DNA of 64,000 nt from Holothuria scabra (taxonomy: Eukaryota > Echinodermata > Holothuroidea > Aspidochirotida > Holothuriidae), in assembly GCA_037179385.1 (NCBI GenBank), contig CM074179.1, positions 3,100,001 to 3,164,000 of the forward strand, written 5' to 3'. The notes under the pieces were generated by a model. The model did no database searches. It was not told the origin of the DNA and saw nothing but the letters and a program-made list of their open reading frames with translations. The translations under genes and the position numbers were made by a program. Below are positions 1-11,706 of this stretch, in pieces (the stretch's first letter is position 1; each line of letters begins with the position of its first letter).

Positions 1-1338
1 TTGCGCTTTGAAGAACAAAATGGAGAAAGGATTAATTTTATTCCAGTATGTATCTCATTAATAAATGCATAACCTGCCAGTTTTGCTAACAAACTTAAAG
101 GGCAAGCACAGCTGTCCCAACTTGAAGTAGTGTAGTAGACTGTCCTGTTTCATGATTGGCTGTTGAGAGTAATGTGTCAACAGTTTTTCTCCTCAAATGG
201 GGAATTTACAAGAGGTTATTGCTTCGTTTTCCTTGAATATGTCATACTGAAATCCTAAAATATGATGAAAGATACTTTGAAGAAAAACAGGAAGAAAATT
301 ATGAAATTAAGCTGCTGTTTCAAGATAAGTTTGGGGGACTGCTCTTGACCTTTAATTTCACACAGAAGCCCTTGTCTATAATGGTGCCCTAGACATGTAG
401 TGTCTGAAATCACGCATACCCAGTATACTGAATGCATGAAACATTTTGCCACAGGTTGGTGCATATAATCTTGAGTTGCTCATGCATGTGCATGCAGTAA
501 GTTACAATAGCTAGACTGCTAGATGAGCTTTTACGTGCTCCTTGGTTTAAAACTAACCATTGGTTAAAATTGAGCCTGCAACAGCCATGCAGGCCTATTA
601 ATTTATTGTGGAAGTTTAAAGAAAGGTTGTGGTACTAATTTTAGTTATCAAAATGTTTAGGAACACAAAAGTTTAGGCCTGCTGACTTTCTGCCTTACAA
701 GTCATAAAATCCCATTAGGCCTATCTATTTTGAAAATAATAATAAATTCTTTCTCAAACATTTCAATATTGTGGGACCTATCCTTACCATACTTTTAGAA
801 CTGACAAATCTGAGTCCCATAATGATAAAATTATGCTCATTTAAATAAATTGCTCCACTTATTCCCATTGTGGCTAGGGTTGTAGCTTGGAGGAATTTTT
901 GAAATTGCAAATTATACAAAATGCCTTATAGAGCAAAATATCTGTGAAGACTATGCTACGACAAGCACAGGCATTCATTTGACATGGTCTGTGAGAAGAA
1001 CACATGAAGTTCTGTCAAAAATGCATGTATTTTGACCTAGTGTATGTCATGTGTGGAAGATCTCACCATGAAAATAAAATGTCAAAGAATGGAAAAGTTC
1101 ATCCATTATTTGGACACAGAAAATTTTAAAGATCACTTACAAGTACATTTTTCTTTAACAATTTGAGCACTACCTAGACGGGCTGGTGGTATCAAGGGTA
1201 AGTCATTAAGCAATCACTGTGTGTACCCAGCCCCAGGTATACCTACAGTTCAAGTAAGAACGAACCTAAAATAGCCTACACTCAGTATTTTTTGCTGATG
1301 CTGACCACTTGGCACATTAAATAGCAAAACACCAAAGG
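1..1338. other. No gene recognised
   Basis: AT-rich sequence with only short open frames on either strand and no protein-like motif or convincing exon. I see no repeat with readable ends in this stretch. Confidence 0.5.
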
Positions 1339-1597
1339 GTTAGGTAAGTTAGGTTAAATTTATGGAGTTTTACGCCCCAGTTTCCAAACAATTGGTGTGA
1401 GTCAAGCCGGCCACAACCTTTTTCCAGTGTGGCTCACTGGTTTGTTCTCCATATTTCATTGCTTAAATGCTGAGCAGGAGCAGCAGGTTCCATTTTTAAA
1501 GTCTTTGGTATGACCTGGTCAGGACTCACACTCCTGACATACCACCTGCAAGTCTGATGATCTAACCACTTGACCATGCAGTCGGTCGGTTATACCA
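1339..1597 (-). mobile_element. tRNA-derived SINE, near full length
   Basis: On the minus strand the element starts with a tRNA-like head. An A-box-like TGGTCAAGTGGTTAGATC is followed by a run resembling an anticodon arm and T arm. A body ending in the family word for 'gtgagccacactgg' follows, and then a TAACTTACCTAACC-type tail, seen on the plus strand as ggttaggtaagttaggtt. The same body and tail recur in at least seven other places in the window (9990, 11333, 23541, 28379, 48655, 50020, 56896). Pol III transcription is inferred from the tRNA-like head. Confidence 0.75.
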
Positions 1598-1813
1598 AAG
1601 AGCTCCAAATTTGGGCAAAAATTCAGTTGTCCTAGGGGGATGTTGTTTGAAACCTTTGGTTGCCGCTCTAAATTTTAGGAATGCCCCACCAACAAAACAT
1701 TAGAGTAGCATCCAGGTTTCACTGTGACATCTGGCAAGGGAAGGCTGTTTTATCATAGTTTAATATTCAAGAAAGCAACTAAATTGCATTTAAATGTACA
1801 ATTTACTTGAACC

Positions 1814-2196
1814 TAAGGCTGTGAATGTTTAGAAATGTTTAACCTCAAAGATTTGCGATCGTTTAGTGATTAATCACAATTACCTTAAATCACACAAAAA
1901 AAAAAACAATTTCAGTACATAGTGATTGATTCTGAATGCAGGCCTAATTTGCGAAAATAGTAACTGTTGCTATCTTGCATGGTACAATCAAATTATTCTG
2001 AAACTTTGAAGCCTACAAGGCTCAAATTATGCCCAGAATGTTCAATTTAACAAAAACCAGGGATGAAGTACATCAGAATAAATTGATAAAAAAATGTGAA
2101 AAACAGGTTTTGCGATTATTCACTTGTAGTTTTGTACTAAACGTTTATTCCGTACGTGATAGTTGAGCGATTAATGGCTACACGTTCACAGCCCTA
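1814..2196. mobile_element. Non-autonomous hAT-like element (MITE), 383 bp
   Basis: The ends are imperfect inverted repeats: TAAGGCTGTGAATGTT on the left, and a right end whose reverse complement reads TAGGGCTGTGAACGTG. The element is flanked by an exact 8-bp direct repeat, CTTGAACC, at 1806-1813 and 2197-2204. An 8-bp target duplication and short inverted ends fit the hAT superfamily. There is no transposase reading frame, so any movement would depend on a helper elsewhere. Confidence 0.8.
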
Positions 2197-2464
2197 CTTG
2201 AACCTCGCTATGGAGACGTTTACTTCCAAGCATCATGTTTTAAAATGAAGCAGGCTGATATGAAGTGTGGAGACAGGTACATGTGTAAGTGCTTTGGCAT
2301 CCCATGGGCAGCCGGAAACTAAATAGTAGGAGTACCTGGCAAAAATTAATTCAGTGTGCATTCATGTTGCTTTAACCCAGTTACCCAGGCTTCCTCAAAT
2401 GGCGGTAGGCACACCACTTGTGACTCGTGGCATAGTTTGAAGTATGAACAGGGCTGTGTGTTCC

Positions 2465-2917
2465 TTCCTCTCACAACACAGCCCTTGGGCAGATACACTT
2501 CACAACCAAAGTTACTTGAGTCTACCTGGTATTCCGAATAATATACACTTGGCATTGTTACTGAAATCAAAGATGGTGTTATGAAGACAGCTACACAGGT
2601 GGAGCATCCCATTTCGCCAAGTTTGCCACTCGTGACCTTTGATCTCTACTGAGAACAGTTGTGGAGAGCTTGAAAACATGATGAATTGACTTACTGTTAC
2701 AGTCAAAATTGGCAGTGAGAATTCAGCCATTCTTTGATGAAACTTTGTGAATATCTTTTGTGGGAGGGTAAATGCGATGCCAGAAATTATCTGTGTGAAG
2801 TGTGGTGAGAATATTTTATTTGGGGACGCAAGAGGTGACGTTCCGCGGGCTTCCTGGCTAGTGACTACAGTACACTTGTGAAGTGTATCCTCGCAAGGGC
2901 TGTGTTGTGAGAGGAAT
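2465..2917. repeat. Pair of about 40-bp inverted repeats
   Basis: An arm at 2465-2500 (around ctcacaacacagccctt) recurs inverted at 2878-2917 (around aagggctgtgttgtgag). The arms are about 40 bp long and diverged. The 380-bp interior has no convincing coding potential. This could be a foldback or MITE remnant, but no target duplication is evident. Its right arm lies only about 12 bp from the 3' tail of the neighbouring LINE. Confidence 0.45.
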
Positions 2918-2929
2918 GAGCCTTGGCTA

Positions 2930-4196
2930 GATTAGATTAGATTAGATTAAATAAGGATCAGAAAGGACAATGCCCTCATAAAAGATCCTGTAGAAAAAAT
3001 TACTAAACTCTACCAATGGCAGCAAAATGACAATCCAGCCTATTCTTAAAGGCATTTACACTGCCAGCAGCAACTACATCCTCTGGCAACCCCATTCCAC
3101 TCCTCCACCACCCTTTGAGAAAAGAAATACTTCCTAATATCCAACCTACAATGCCCCCTTTGAAGCTTGAGACCATATCCCCTGGTATGCCTGATGTGAG
3201 AAAAGGTGAAGAAGTCATCAAAAGAAAGCCTATCATACCCATGAACTATCTTAAAGACCTGAATCAAATCACCACGAAGGCGTCTAAGCTCGAGTGTAGT
3301 AAGACCCAGTTGAACAAGACGCTGTTCATAGGGCAAGTCACTGATGGAACTAATCAACTTTGTGGCGCGTCTTTGAACCTGCTCTAGAACAAACTTATCT
3401 CTTGCTAGGTAAGGGTTCCAGGCCTGAACTGCATATTCTAAATGCGGCCGTACCATCTGCTTAAAGAGCCTAACAACAACATCTTTATGCAAGAACTTGA
3501 AATGACGCCTAATTAAACCTAAGATCCAATTTCCTCTCCTAGCAGCCTCTGCACACTGCTTGGAGGACTTCAAGGAAGAATCAACATGCACACCAAGATC
3601 CTTCTCCCTATCAATAACCTGCAGAGTTTTACCATCCATGGAGTAGGGAAAAGAAGGGTTGCCATAACCCACATGCATTACTTTACACTTGTCCACATTG
3701 AAGAACATGCCCCAGTCTCTAGACCAATTGGATAAACTATCCAAGTCAGTCTGGAGACCAGAATAGTCTTCCTTAGAACTAACCTCCCTATAGACCTTTG
3801 TATCATCAGCAAATTTCTTCACAGAAGAAGAGACAATGCAAGTATCCAAGTCATTGATATAAGCCACAAAAAGAAGTGGCCCCAGCACTGATCCCTGTGG
3901 GACACCACTGGTAACACTTTTCCAGGAAGAAATTGAACCACCTAGCACGACCCGTTGTTTCCTACCCTGAAGCCAATCACCAATCCAATCAAGTAGACAA
4001 CCCCTGATCCCTAAACTATTCAATTTGAGTAACAACCGATTATGAGGAACTTTGTCAAAAGCCTTCTGAAAATCTAGAAAAATCACATCGACCGGCTTAC
4101 CCGAGTCCACAGAGCAAGTGACATCCTCCATAAACTCAAGGATATTCGTAAGACAAGACCTGTTCTGCATAAAACCATGCTGAGAACTATTAACTA
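2930..4196 (-). pseudogene. 5'-truncated CR1/L2-type LINE with reverse transcriptase, frameshifted
   Basis: A minus-strand frame (4170 down to 3046, 374 codons) encodes the C-terminal half of a non-LTR reverse transcriptase. It includes FLDFQKAFDKVPH, the GVPQGSVLGPLLF block and the catalytic FADDT box. It continues with the thumb-like HLEYAVQAWNP segment and the RRATKLI segment typical of CR1/L2-group LINEs. The endonuclease and first RT blocks are missing, as expected for 5' truncation; the readable part begins about 4190. Near 3090-3093 a four-C run appears to carry one extra base: the last residues of the frame become GCSCCWQ while the neighbouring frame (3242 down to 3003) carries the expected ending with FKNRLD. 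The 3' end is a short (TAATC)n tail at 2930-2950, typical for this group. The copy is probably inactive. Confidence 0.9.
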
Positions 4197-4689
4197 ACTA
4201 TGGGCTATGTGACCAACACACAGCCCTGTTTGAGGGCTAGGTTTGGAATGGTGCAAAAAAATACAGGGAGAATACTGAAAAATTTAACTTTTCATATTTT
4301 TGTGTCTGACACGAATTGTTTTGTCTCTTTTTGTTCTCACAAGAAAGTAAAATCACCATCACTGTTAACATTCAATAGAGTCAGTGCTTTGTAGATTCAC
4401 CATTACCAGTTAATCAACAAAAACTGTAAAGTTTGTGACAAATTTTGCCGGGGAAAATTGATCAAACTCTTTATGCATGCAAGCACCTTCTGAAATGCAA
4501 AAATTTTCAAAAGGGGAGGGGGACAACCTCTCCCAAAGGATGGCGATCAGTGGCGCATTATATCTGTAGGCCTAACATAATAGCAATGTGGTGCATTAGT
4601 TAATTTGACTGAGGAAGCCTGCTTTAACCTGTGACCATGTCCTTTGGTTTCCCTTTGTTCATTATTCTTTGGGCTTCATGTCCTGTTTC

Positions 4690-5095
4690 ACTTCTCTACA
4701 AATTACAATAGCCTAGGCTAAACCTAACAATCAGGCTAGCTGATTAACATCTACTGATTTTGCTTAGCCTAATGTTACGCCTAACATTAGGCACAAAATT
4801 AGGCCTAACGTTAGGCCTACCAACTCTCTTGCCATTTTATTTGAGATGTACTGAACTAACGTTAGGCCTAGCCAGATGGTCCCTGCAATGAACGTGGGAT
4901 CTGATCTGGAAAAATACTGCACAACACTCCTGGTGGAGTCAAACGTGCAGGGGCTAGCCTGATCATTATTTTATTCTTGTTTGACTTGTCCTAACTTCGC
5001 AAATTGACGTTAGGCCTAACGTTACCCTCAGCCTAACTGCTAACCACAAGCCTAACCTAGGCCCAGGTAGCCTAGGCCCCTAGGCCTAAATGGCA
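4690..5095. repeat. Cluster of AGGCCTAAC / GTTAGGCCTA words
   Basis: About a dozen copies of taggcctaac and its reverse complement occur within 400 bp, several fused into palindromes such as cctaacgttaggcctac (4803-4819). The same word is scattered through the rest of the window. No gene is seen. The word is familiar from echinoderm and hemichordate genomes, which is why it supports the taxonomic guess. Confidence 0.6.
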
Positions 5096-5760
5096 AAGAC
5101 CAATGGCATCAGAATTTGGGTTTTCAGGCGCAAACGTTGAACAAGTGCACGATGAAAGAGATCCTTACGTTTTTTTTTCAAATGTGTAGAATGCCAGGCC
5201 ACTATCCAGCTAAAAACTAGTGGAATTCACAGGCTGCAACTGCATAATGTTTAGTCATTCGTCTCGATAGTTGTCACATTTGAATAGGCCTAACTTTAAT
5301 CATTAATGTTCATTGATTTCAAAAAAGTTTATAACGTTAGGCTGGTGTTTAAGGCCTAGGCTAAGTGCGATGGCTTCATCATTCATTGTTACTCGGTGCA
5401 GTGTCGATGTCAGCGCTGCATTGAAAATCGCCATCTTAGAAAAATTTAATCGGCGTTTTCCTTTCCATTTGGAAACGTTACAGTTTATTACCTTAAGACA
5501 TTATGTGCCATATGATTTCTAAGTTGTTAAAAATTTATTTTTGCCTCCATCTGACGATTCAATTCGTTAAAATGAGAAATAAATGTGCCGAACTATTTGA
5601 TTTTAGATCTGCTTATGTAGCCTAACGCTTTGCCTACGCGGTACGTGTATACACTAACGGAGATGTACGTTGTCCCTGCGATGGCTTCTGAAAACTTTGA
5701 GCGCGGTTTAAATTTACACTGCAAATTCTTCAGCAAACGAATGAATCAAGAGAAACTTAC

Positions 5761-5782
5761 TTGGAAATACTTCGCTAGCCAT
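5761..5782 (-). CDS. Possible short first coding exon on the minus strand
   Basis: Reading the minus strand, ATG at 5782 begins MASEVFP and runs into a near-consensus donor (CCAA then gtaagt) at 5760. An in-frame stop lies a few dozen bases upstream of the ATG. No following exon could be found at lower coordinates, so this may be chance. Confidence 0.13.
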
Positions 5783-6948
5783 TTTCTCATCCAAATTGAA
5801 CCAAAATTCAACGATTCGTCAACAAGTTCGAGCGAAATCCATAAAAATACGGCAAGTGAACAGCTCAGTCTACGACCATTTCTACGGCTAAATAGATCCT
5901 ATGTAAATTCATTGACCCGTTGACCTTTCAGCAAAGGGGCGGAGCTAGCATATGTTTCACCAACTAATAAGTGTCCTCTTTTTAAAGGTGTTCACAGAAT
6001 TTAAATACATTCCACGAAAGGGTTCACAAGGATTAACAACCCACACAAATTTATTATACTTTCTATGGATAGAGTTGAATCATGGGGAATGACCCCCGAG
6101 GGCATGCCACCCCGCCCCTGAGAACGACTGAAAAGAGACAGAACTGAGACCCAGTATTCCAAACGTCTAGGAATACCAAGCTTTTAAAGCAAACCATGAT
6201 TTGAACTAGTTTTAAGTTGATTCTTTAGCCATCCGACTTAATGCTATCATTCATAATTATTTTTCCCACTTATGTGGTCGCTTAGCGTTATTTAATGTCA
6301 TTGCCATTTAATGATAACATAGTCATTGAGGGGAGGTACATCCCCTAATGTTTTCCAATAAAAGACTCTTAAACTTAGGGACGAAAAATAAATATTTTAC
6401 ACTAACCATCACAGCTAAACTTTCATGACTAATCTTCATGCCTGCAGATGCAGGGGGAGGGGATCCCCTATCAAACATATCTTCCCGTAGAGAGTTTTTT
6501 GTCCCTGATGTAATAAAATTTTAGACATTTGAAACGCCGGAAGAATTTTCAATCTCCTTCCAGAACTAATTCTGTCAAGTAAACAATCTTGCGACATTTT
6601 GCATGTAGTCTACCGGAAAAGACAAACTTTTTTCAAAGATAATTGGAAGCTCTAAGCCTTGCACCCTTTTGGAAGCCCGTGAATCTCCCACACTGATCAT
6701 GCATCTCCCCCTTACAACTGTAAGTCGGGCTATGGGCCTGGATATCAAACTGGATATGTTTATTATGTTTTTAAACCATGCGAGTAACGCGGGGACATAT
6801 AATTATGTGTTCGTGCCATGTGTTTTGACCAGGTTTATCGAAAATTATGAAATGAATGGCCTTTATTTTATACAGCCAGTGGGACAAACGTATACCTGGC
6901 TTCTCTATCTTACAGGCCCCTATTCCTCGTTTTAATCCCTTCTTATTA
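5783..6948. other. No gene recognised
   Basis: Only short frames without recognisable motifs on either strand. A plus-strand frame at 5630-5923 has no features of a known protein. Confidence 0.45.
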
Positions 6949-6991
6949 GTTCCTTGTGTAACAAAGGAACCTATGCAGTCACCTTGGCGTA

Positions 6992-7051
<60 letters not shown>

Positions 7052-8720
7052 GGCCTATGTGACGGATTGGAATGCGAGGTATGTGGTGCGATAACTCAAT
7101 AACCGAGTGATCAATTGTTTTCAAACTTGGTATGTATTGTAGATGTTGTGGAGTAGATGTGCCCTATCGTTTTTGGTGGAGGTCAAAGGGGACTGGTAAT
7201 CACCAGAGGCCAAAGAGTGAACTTCTGTTAGTAGCTGTAACTCGGTATCCGTTGTTAAAACAGTGGCATAATTTTAGGATAAGTAAGATCGGTAGGAGGT
7301 AAAAATGTTGGTACATTAACCAAAATAATTGGAAAGGGTCAAAAGGTCAAGAAGTAATGTTTAATTGATATCTTGCCACTGAAACATTTAAGACGGGTGG
7401 TGTAATGGAGATTTGTGTTCGTCTAAGTGAAATGCACGTGATGACCCCTTTGACCCCACTTGACCGCATTTGACCTTTGTGACTTTTTTGTGACATCTAG
7501 ATTCGTCTTGATCAGACAAACCGAAAAGGCTATTACACTACCCTTCTACGATGTTCCTTACTTGAGTTACTGACATTTAAGTGACAGGCTAGTTAGTGTG
7601 TAGGTCATATGTATTGCAATGCCAGGTATGCGGTGCAATAACTCAATGACCAAGTAACATAAGGGGATGGCATAATGGAAATTTGTGTTCCTCTAAAGTA
7701 AAGTGCACGTGAAGACTATTTGGGTGATATGTCTTTGTTCAATTGGTTTAAAAGTCCAGCTGAAGTTTAATGCCTTTAGGCAAATACAATGTATAAAAGA
7801 AAAGAAGAATTATAACCCCCTCTCAGTCTAAAAGCAGTTTAGCTAACAATCAGGACAGTAATGCAATTATTATTAAAAACAACCTTTTCCTCACATACAG
7901 TATTGAATAAAGTTATTCACAGTGCAAGCTATGGTTCCAATTTCAATAGTAAAATATGAAAGCAGTTTCTCTTCTTTACCTCTGCTTTTACCCTAGGGAC
8001 TACAGTGGTGTTTCTAACACCCTCTTTAGGGTAAAAGGTCAAGTTGAAAGTCATTTATTGATTTTACAGAGCTATGTTTGTTTCTTGGTCTTCTAGCCAA
8101 ATTGTGAAGAAGAAATTCGTGGTAATAAATCACTCTCAGGTTGCCTTCAGTAGCAGACTTGTGGGCTTTTCCTTATTTTTGCTTTGAGGCAAACACATTG
8201 GGTAGTCTAAAGGACAACCATGACATGATTTCTAGTCATCCATCATAAATTTTGGTGGTCAGGAATGACCAGATGACTGTTAAATTTTTTTGGTTCAAAA
8301 GGGAATTTTTGTGTGTTTATTTAAAATCAGTTTTGACCTACTTTGACTGTATTTGACCTTTGTGACTTCTTTCTTAGGTCTGGATTTGAATTGTTGAGAT
8401 TGACCAAAAAGGCAATTAACTACCCTCCTATACTACCCCAAACTCAAGTAAACTGACATTTTAGTGAAAGGTGATGAGTGTGTGTGTTTGTGGCATGGAA
8501 GGGGGCAGTGTGCAGTGTGATAATTTGAAAAATTAAGTGTTCCATTTCTCTCAAACTGCAAGTGCTTAATTGTATGGTTTTGAAATTTAATGTGCCCCTA
8601 CGTTTTTAGGCGATGGCCAAAAGTCATTGGGGTTAAAGGTGCAAATTATGCCTTACTTTGTGACTACCTTAATACAATATCATCGTAAATGCAAGGAACC
8701 ACAGTGCCCTTAGGCTCTTG
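6949..8720 (+). mobile_element. 1.7-kb dispersed repeat, copy 1, with GT microsatellite
   Basis: This stretch is repeated, with small gaps, at 35670-37343. Both copies begin with gttcct(t/c)gtgtaacaaaggaac followed by a GT tract (here 6995-7048), and both end near caaggaacca...gggctcttgtt. The outermost GTTCCTTG and CAAGGAAC are inverted, as in DNA transposons. The interior has no open frame of note but is rich in gaccttTGACC / AGGTCA words. Length and inverted tips suggest a non-autonomous DNA element; a target duplication is not clear. Confidence 0.75.
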
Positions 8721-9460
8721 TTTTTCTTATTTTATTTCTCTGTAGGTAGGAAGCGATCCCATGTCAGGGTCTATGAGTAATTGCATCCAAGATCCTCAAA
8801 CAAAGGGCCCGGGGATATACTTTACCCGTAACTTATCGACATATCACTTACCGTCATGGCTTCCAGAACTATCCCATACCGTATGGGTCATATGGGCTAG
8901 CCAACATGGCCCTTTATGAATATTAAGTGCACAATCATATGGACCCCATATGATGGCCCATGCGGGCCCTTTAAGGATCCCCTATAAAAGAGTAACCTGG
9001 ATTTATATATGCAATACTTAAATCATCAGTTATACCTTGTAATAAATGGATCGGGAAGATTGCATTCTCTCCACTTAAAACAAGTTTTTATAAAAACATG
9101 GATGTTTGTATTCAACAATGGTGTTTCGAAAATAAATACTGAAATTGTTGTAAACGAGAAAACTTGTTTGACAAATAAATGGTTTTCGCACGTTTTTAAT
9201 TTGAAAGGTGAAAATGTTACATCAACAACGTAAGAAAATGCCAACAACATTGTTTCTCATCATGCCTGTAAAAATGACACAATGGATCAATGTACTTACA
9301 TAAACCAGGCGCTTAACCAAAGAAGGTGATTTCGAGGTTAAAGCGGCCCATTGAGTTGATAACAATAACTTAATGAGAGTGTAAAAGGGTCTCTACCACG
9401 TGACAATGCTTACAGTAAGCATAATGAGTCAGTTTCATATCCAATATATAGTTACTGAAA
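8721..9460. other. No gene recognised
   Basis: Short palindromic words occur around 8870-8990 (for example ccatatgatgg), with no coding signal. Overlapping short frames at 9009-9250 on both strands have no protein-like motif. Confidence 0.4.
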
Positions 9461-9640
9461 TAGTTAAAATTTTGAATTTTGTGGTGTCCTGACTTGTAAC
9501 GGTTTTGTGTATAAATTTGAAAAGGTGTCTGGTCACACATTTTTGAAAATCGAATTGAGCTATTGAATACTCACTCATTACACATTTATTTGTAAGTAGG
9601 ATATGGAAGTTATCTTAGTTGGACCATTTGTCATTAGTAT
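9461..9640 (+). repeat. Dispersed repeat, copy 1
   Basis: The segment starting gttaaaattttgaatttt and running through gtgtctggtca and a cattt-gtta motif recurs in diverged form at 50677-50870. Function and class are unknown. Confidence 0.55.
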
Positions 9641-9989
9641 GTGAAGAAAATTTAACAGTTTGGAAAATATTGTTGAATTCATGATTGAAGTCAATGAGCA
9701 GCTTTAAAACCCCCTTGCCCAAAGTTTGAAGAGAAAATAATCAGGTCAGATAATAGCAAGAATTGCGGAAAAGGGAGGCAAACTGCATTACGTTTCAGAC
9801 TCAATATTGCACCATTTTACCATTTTGCACATAGAGGACACAAAACCCGATTTTTCATTTTAATAGATCCCTCTTCCCTTAGACCCCTTCCCAAGTCACA
9901 AGCATTTAAAAAACTCTCACATGACAAAAGTCTTAACTACGTGCCTCACTTTAAACGTATATAGCCTATAATTAGGGAGCTCACTGGGT

Positions 9990-10070
9990 ATGGTTAAGTT
10001 AGGTTAGGTGGAGTTTTACGGTCCAGTATCCAACCAATTAGTTCAAGTCGAGCCGGCTACGTCCTTTTTA
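9990..10070 (-). mobile_element. SINE fragment (3' end)
   Basis: Minus-strand 3' portion of the tRNA-derived SINE family. The tail taagttaggttaggtgg is followed by the agttttacggtccagta and caattagttcaagtcgagccgg blocks shared with the copy at 1339. Confidence 0.7.
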
Positions 10071-10092
10071 TTGTAGTGCGCCGCACTACAAT
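10070..10092. repeat. 23-bp near-perfect palindrome
   Basis: attgtagtgcg is followed directly by c and then cgcactacaat, forming an 11-bp stem that could extrude as a hairpin. It sits exactly where the neighbouring SINE copy stops matching its family, so it may mark an insertion junction. Confidence 0.6.
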
Positions 10093-11330
10093 ATTGGCAT
10101 TTACTGGCCGACTGACAATTTCTTTTGTGAAGCCTGTTATGGCCCACAACACATTTCCCTGCGCGTACCGTAACTTAGTTCGTACAAATATCCATGCTCT
10201 ACCCTTTAACAATAGCAGTAAGTGCAATCTGTGGCCGTCTTTAAACAAAAATCAACTTCAGAAAAGCAAATACTACACTTGCAAGGCTGATTTAAGGAGT
10301 TAGCTTCATGAAAGAGCATTGCGGATAAATTTCCAGAAAACGCGATGTAATGTGGTTCGGCCTTTTCACACTGAAGTGATAAGCCTGGAGAATCAATCGC
10401 TGCTTCCAAATTGGTATACGTAACACGGCGCCATTGCGTCCACTATCGTTGAACAGTATCAAGACGTTATTGTACAGTATCTTCATCTAGCTACTACGGA
10501 GCAGGGTATTGCCAATTCCCTGTACGGAACGAATTGGCTTTACTGCATTGGATTAAGCGACTTGTGCTGTAGTTCTATTATCATGCTTCATTTCAGTGGT
10601 AAAAGCAGAAGCTATTTTGACAGCAGTCTGACCGAAACGTTTTGACAGCATGCATGTAGCATGCATTGCGAATTACCGAAACACGGATGTTAAAACACAC
10701 AGCGTCAACAGTTGTTCGGCCTTCCACGAGACAGTTGTCATATGCATGCAGCGGTGCAGTCAGAGAGCTTGAGAGGGCGTCATTATTTAACATAAAGAAC
10801 GGTGGAAGAGGAAGTCGAGAACCGATAAAACCATTTCAGGCAGGAGTAAACAACACAACAGAGCATAACGTATGGCTAAGTAGGCTACTCAGCACGAGTC
10901 CTTGAACGGGACTATGCTTCGTCCACTTCATTTTACTCCACAATAGACTGTATACGGAGTAGGTCCTACCGTTAAGCGCAGTACACGGTCTTGTTCAAGG
11001 ACTACTCAGCACTTGCTTCATTGTTGGCAAATATGCTTCAAAATAAAGCTAGTGACTGACTATTAGCATAGAAGGTCCGGATTTACTCCATCATTGGTTA
11101 CTCTTCTATGATTTCTTTATGCGTCCAGCCAAGGAGCTGGGAGACAAGTGGTCCATCTTTGTACTATCAAGAAATAGGGTTGAGAGGAGTGGCCAAAAAG
11201 AAACAACAGCCCCTCTTCCCGCCATGAACAAATCCTAAAGTTCAAATAAAAACTGGGCTACTGTACTAACTGAAAAGACATCTCTAACACGCACTACAAT
11301 TCTGTGTATTTGCAAGCAAAGCAAATGCAG
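10093..11330. other. No gene recognised
   Basis: No convincing coding exon. At 10883-11010 the word ctactcagcac occurs twice, and gagtccttgaac near the first copy is inverted as gttcaaggac near the second; this may be a small degraded element. Confidence 0.35.
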
Positions 11331-11332
11331 TT

Positions 11333-11510
11333 CTAGTTTCCAGTTGTGACTCACTGGCTTGTCTTCCCTATTGCTTGTTTTCCCTACTCCACTGCTTATG
11401 CTGAGTACCACGCACAATGGTAGTAGGTTCTGTTTTTGAAGTCTTCGGTATGACCCGGCCCTCCGACTGCAAGTGTGATGCTCTAACCATTTGACCATGC
11501 AGTTGGTCAT
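11333..11510 (-). mobile_element. tRNA-derived SINE, 5' part with tRNA-like head
   Basis: The minus strand reads an A-box-like stretch (GGTCAAATGGTTAGAGC) followed by cttgcagtcggagg and a T-arm-like segment, then the shared SINE body through ccagtgagtcacaactgg. The 3' end with the short tandem tail is missing. This copy preserves the clearest tRNA resemblance of the family. Confidence 0.75.
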
Positions 11511-11676
11511 ATTTATGTGAATTGAATTAAACTGAAGTTGTACCATTTGGGAAACAGATATTTGTATACCTATTTCAACAACGAAAGATTGATATTTTTG
11601 AATAGGTATATTCATTTTATCATTTTATCATTTTATTTCCGTAGATAATAATCAGGAAACATTTATTTCCTCATTG

Positions 11677-11698
11677 TGTAACTTCGTTGTGAAGTTAC
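11677..11698. repeat. Hairpin
   Basis: gtaacttc and gaagttac flank a five-base loop, giving a stem of at least eight pairs. It lies just beyond the putative exon at 11707-11899. It does not look like a bacterial terminator, and no role is claimed. Confidence 0.4.
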
Positions 11699-11706
11699 AG
11701 AATTAC

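Noticed and set aside
2346..2730. Overlapping short frames on both strands
   Set aside because: They fall on an inverted-repeat pair and lack protein-like motifs.
6771..7124. Open frames with His-Thr or Val-Cys repeats on both strands
   Set aside because: They are translations of the GT microsatellite in a dispersed repeat.
11235..11615. 126-codon minus-strand frame
   Set aside because: Most of it is the SINE copy at 11333-11510.
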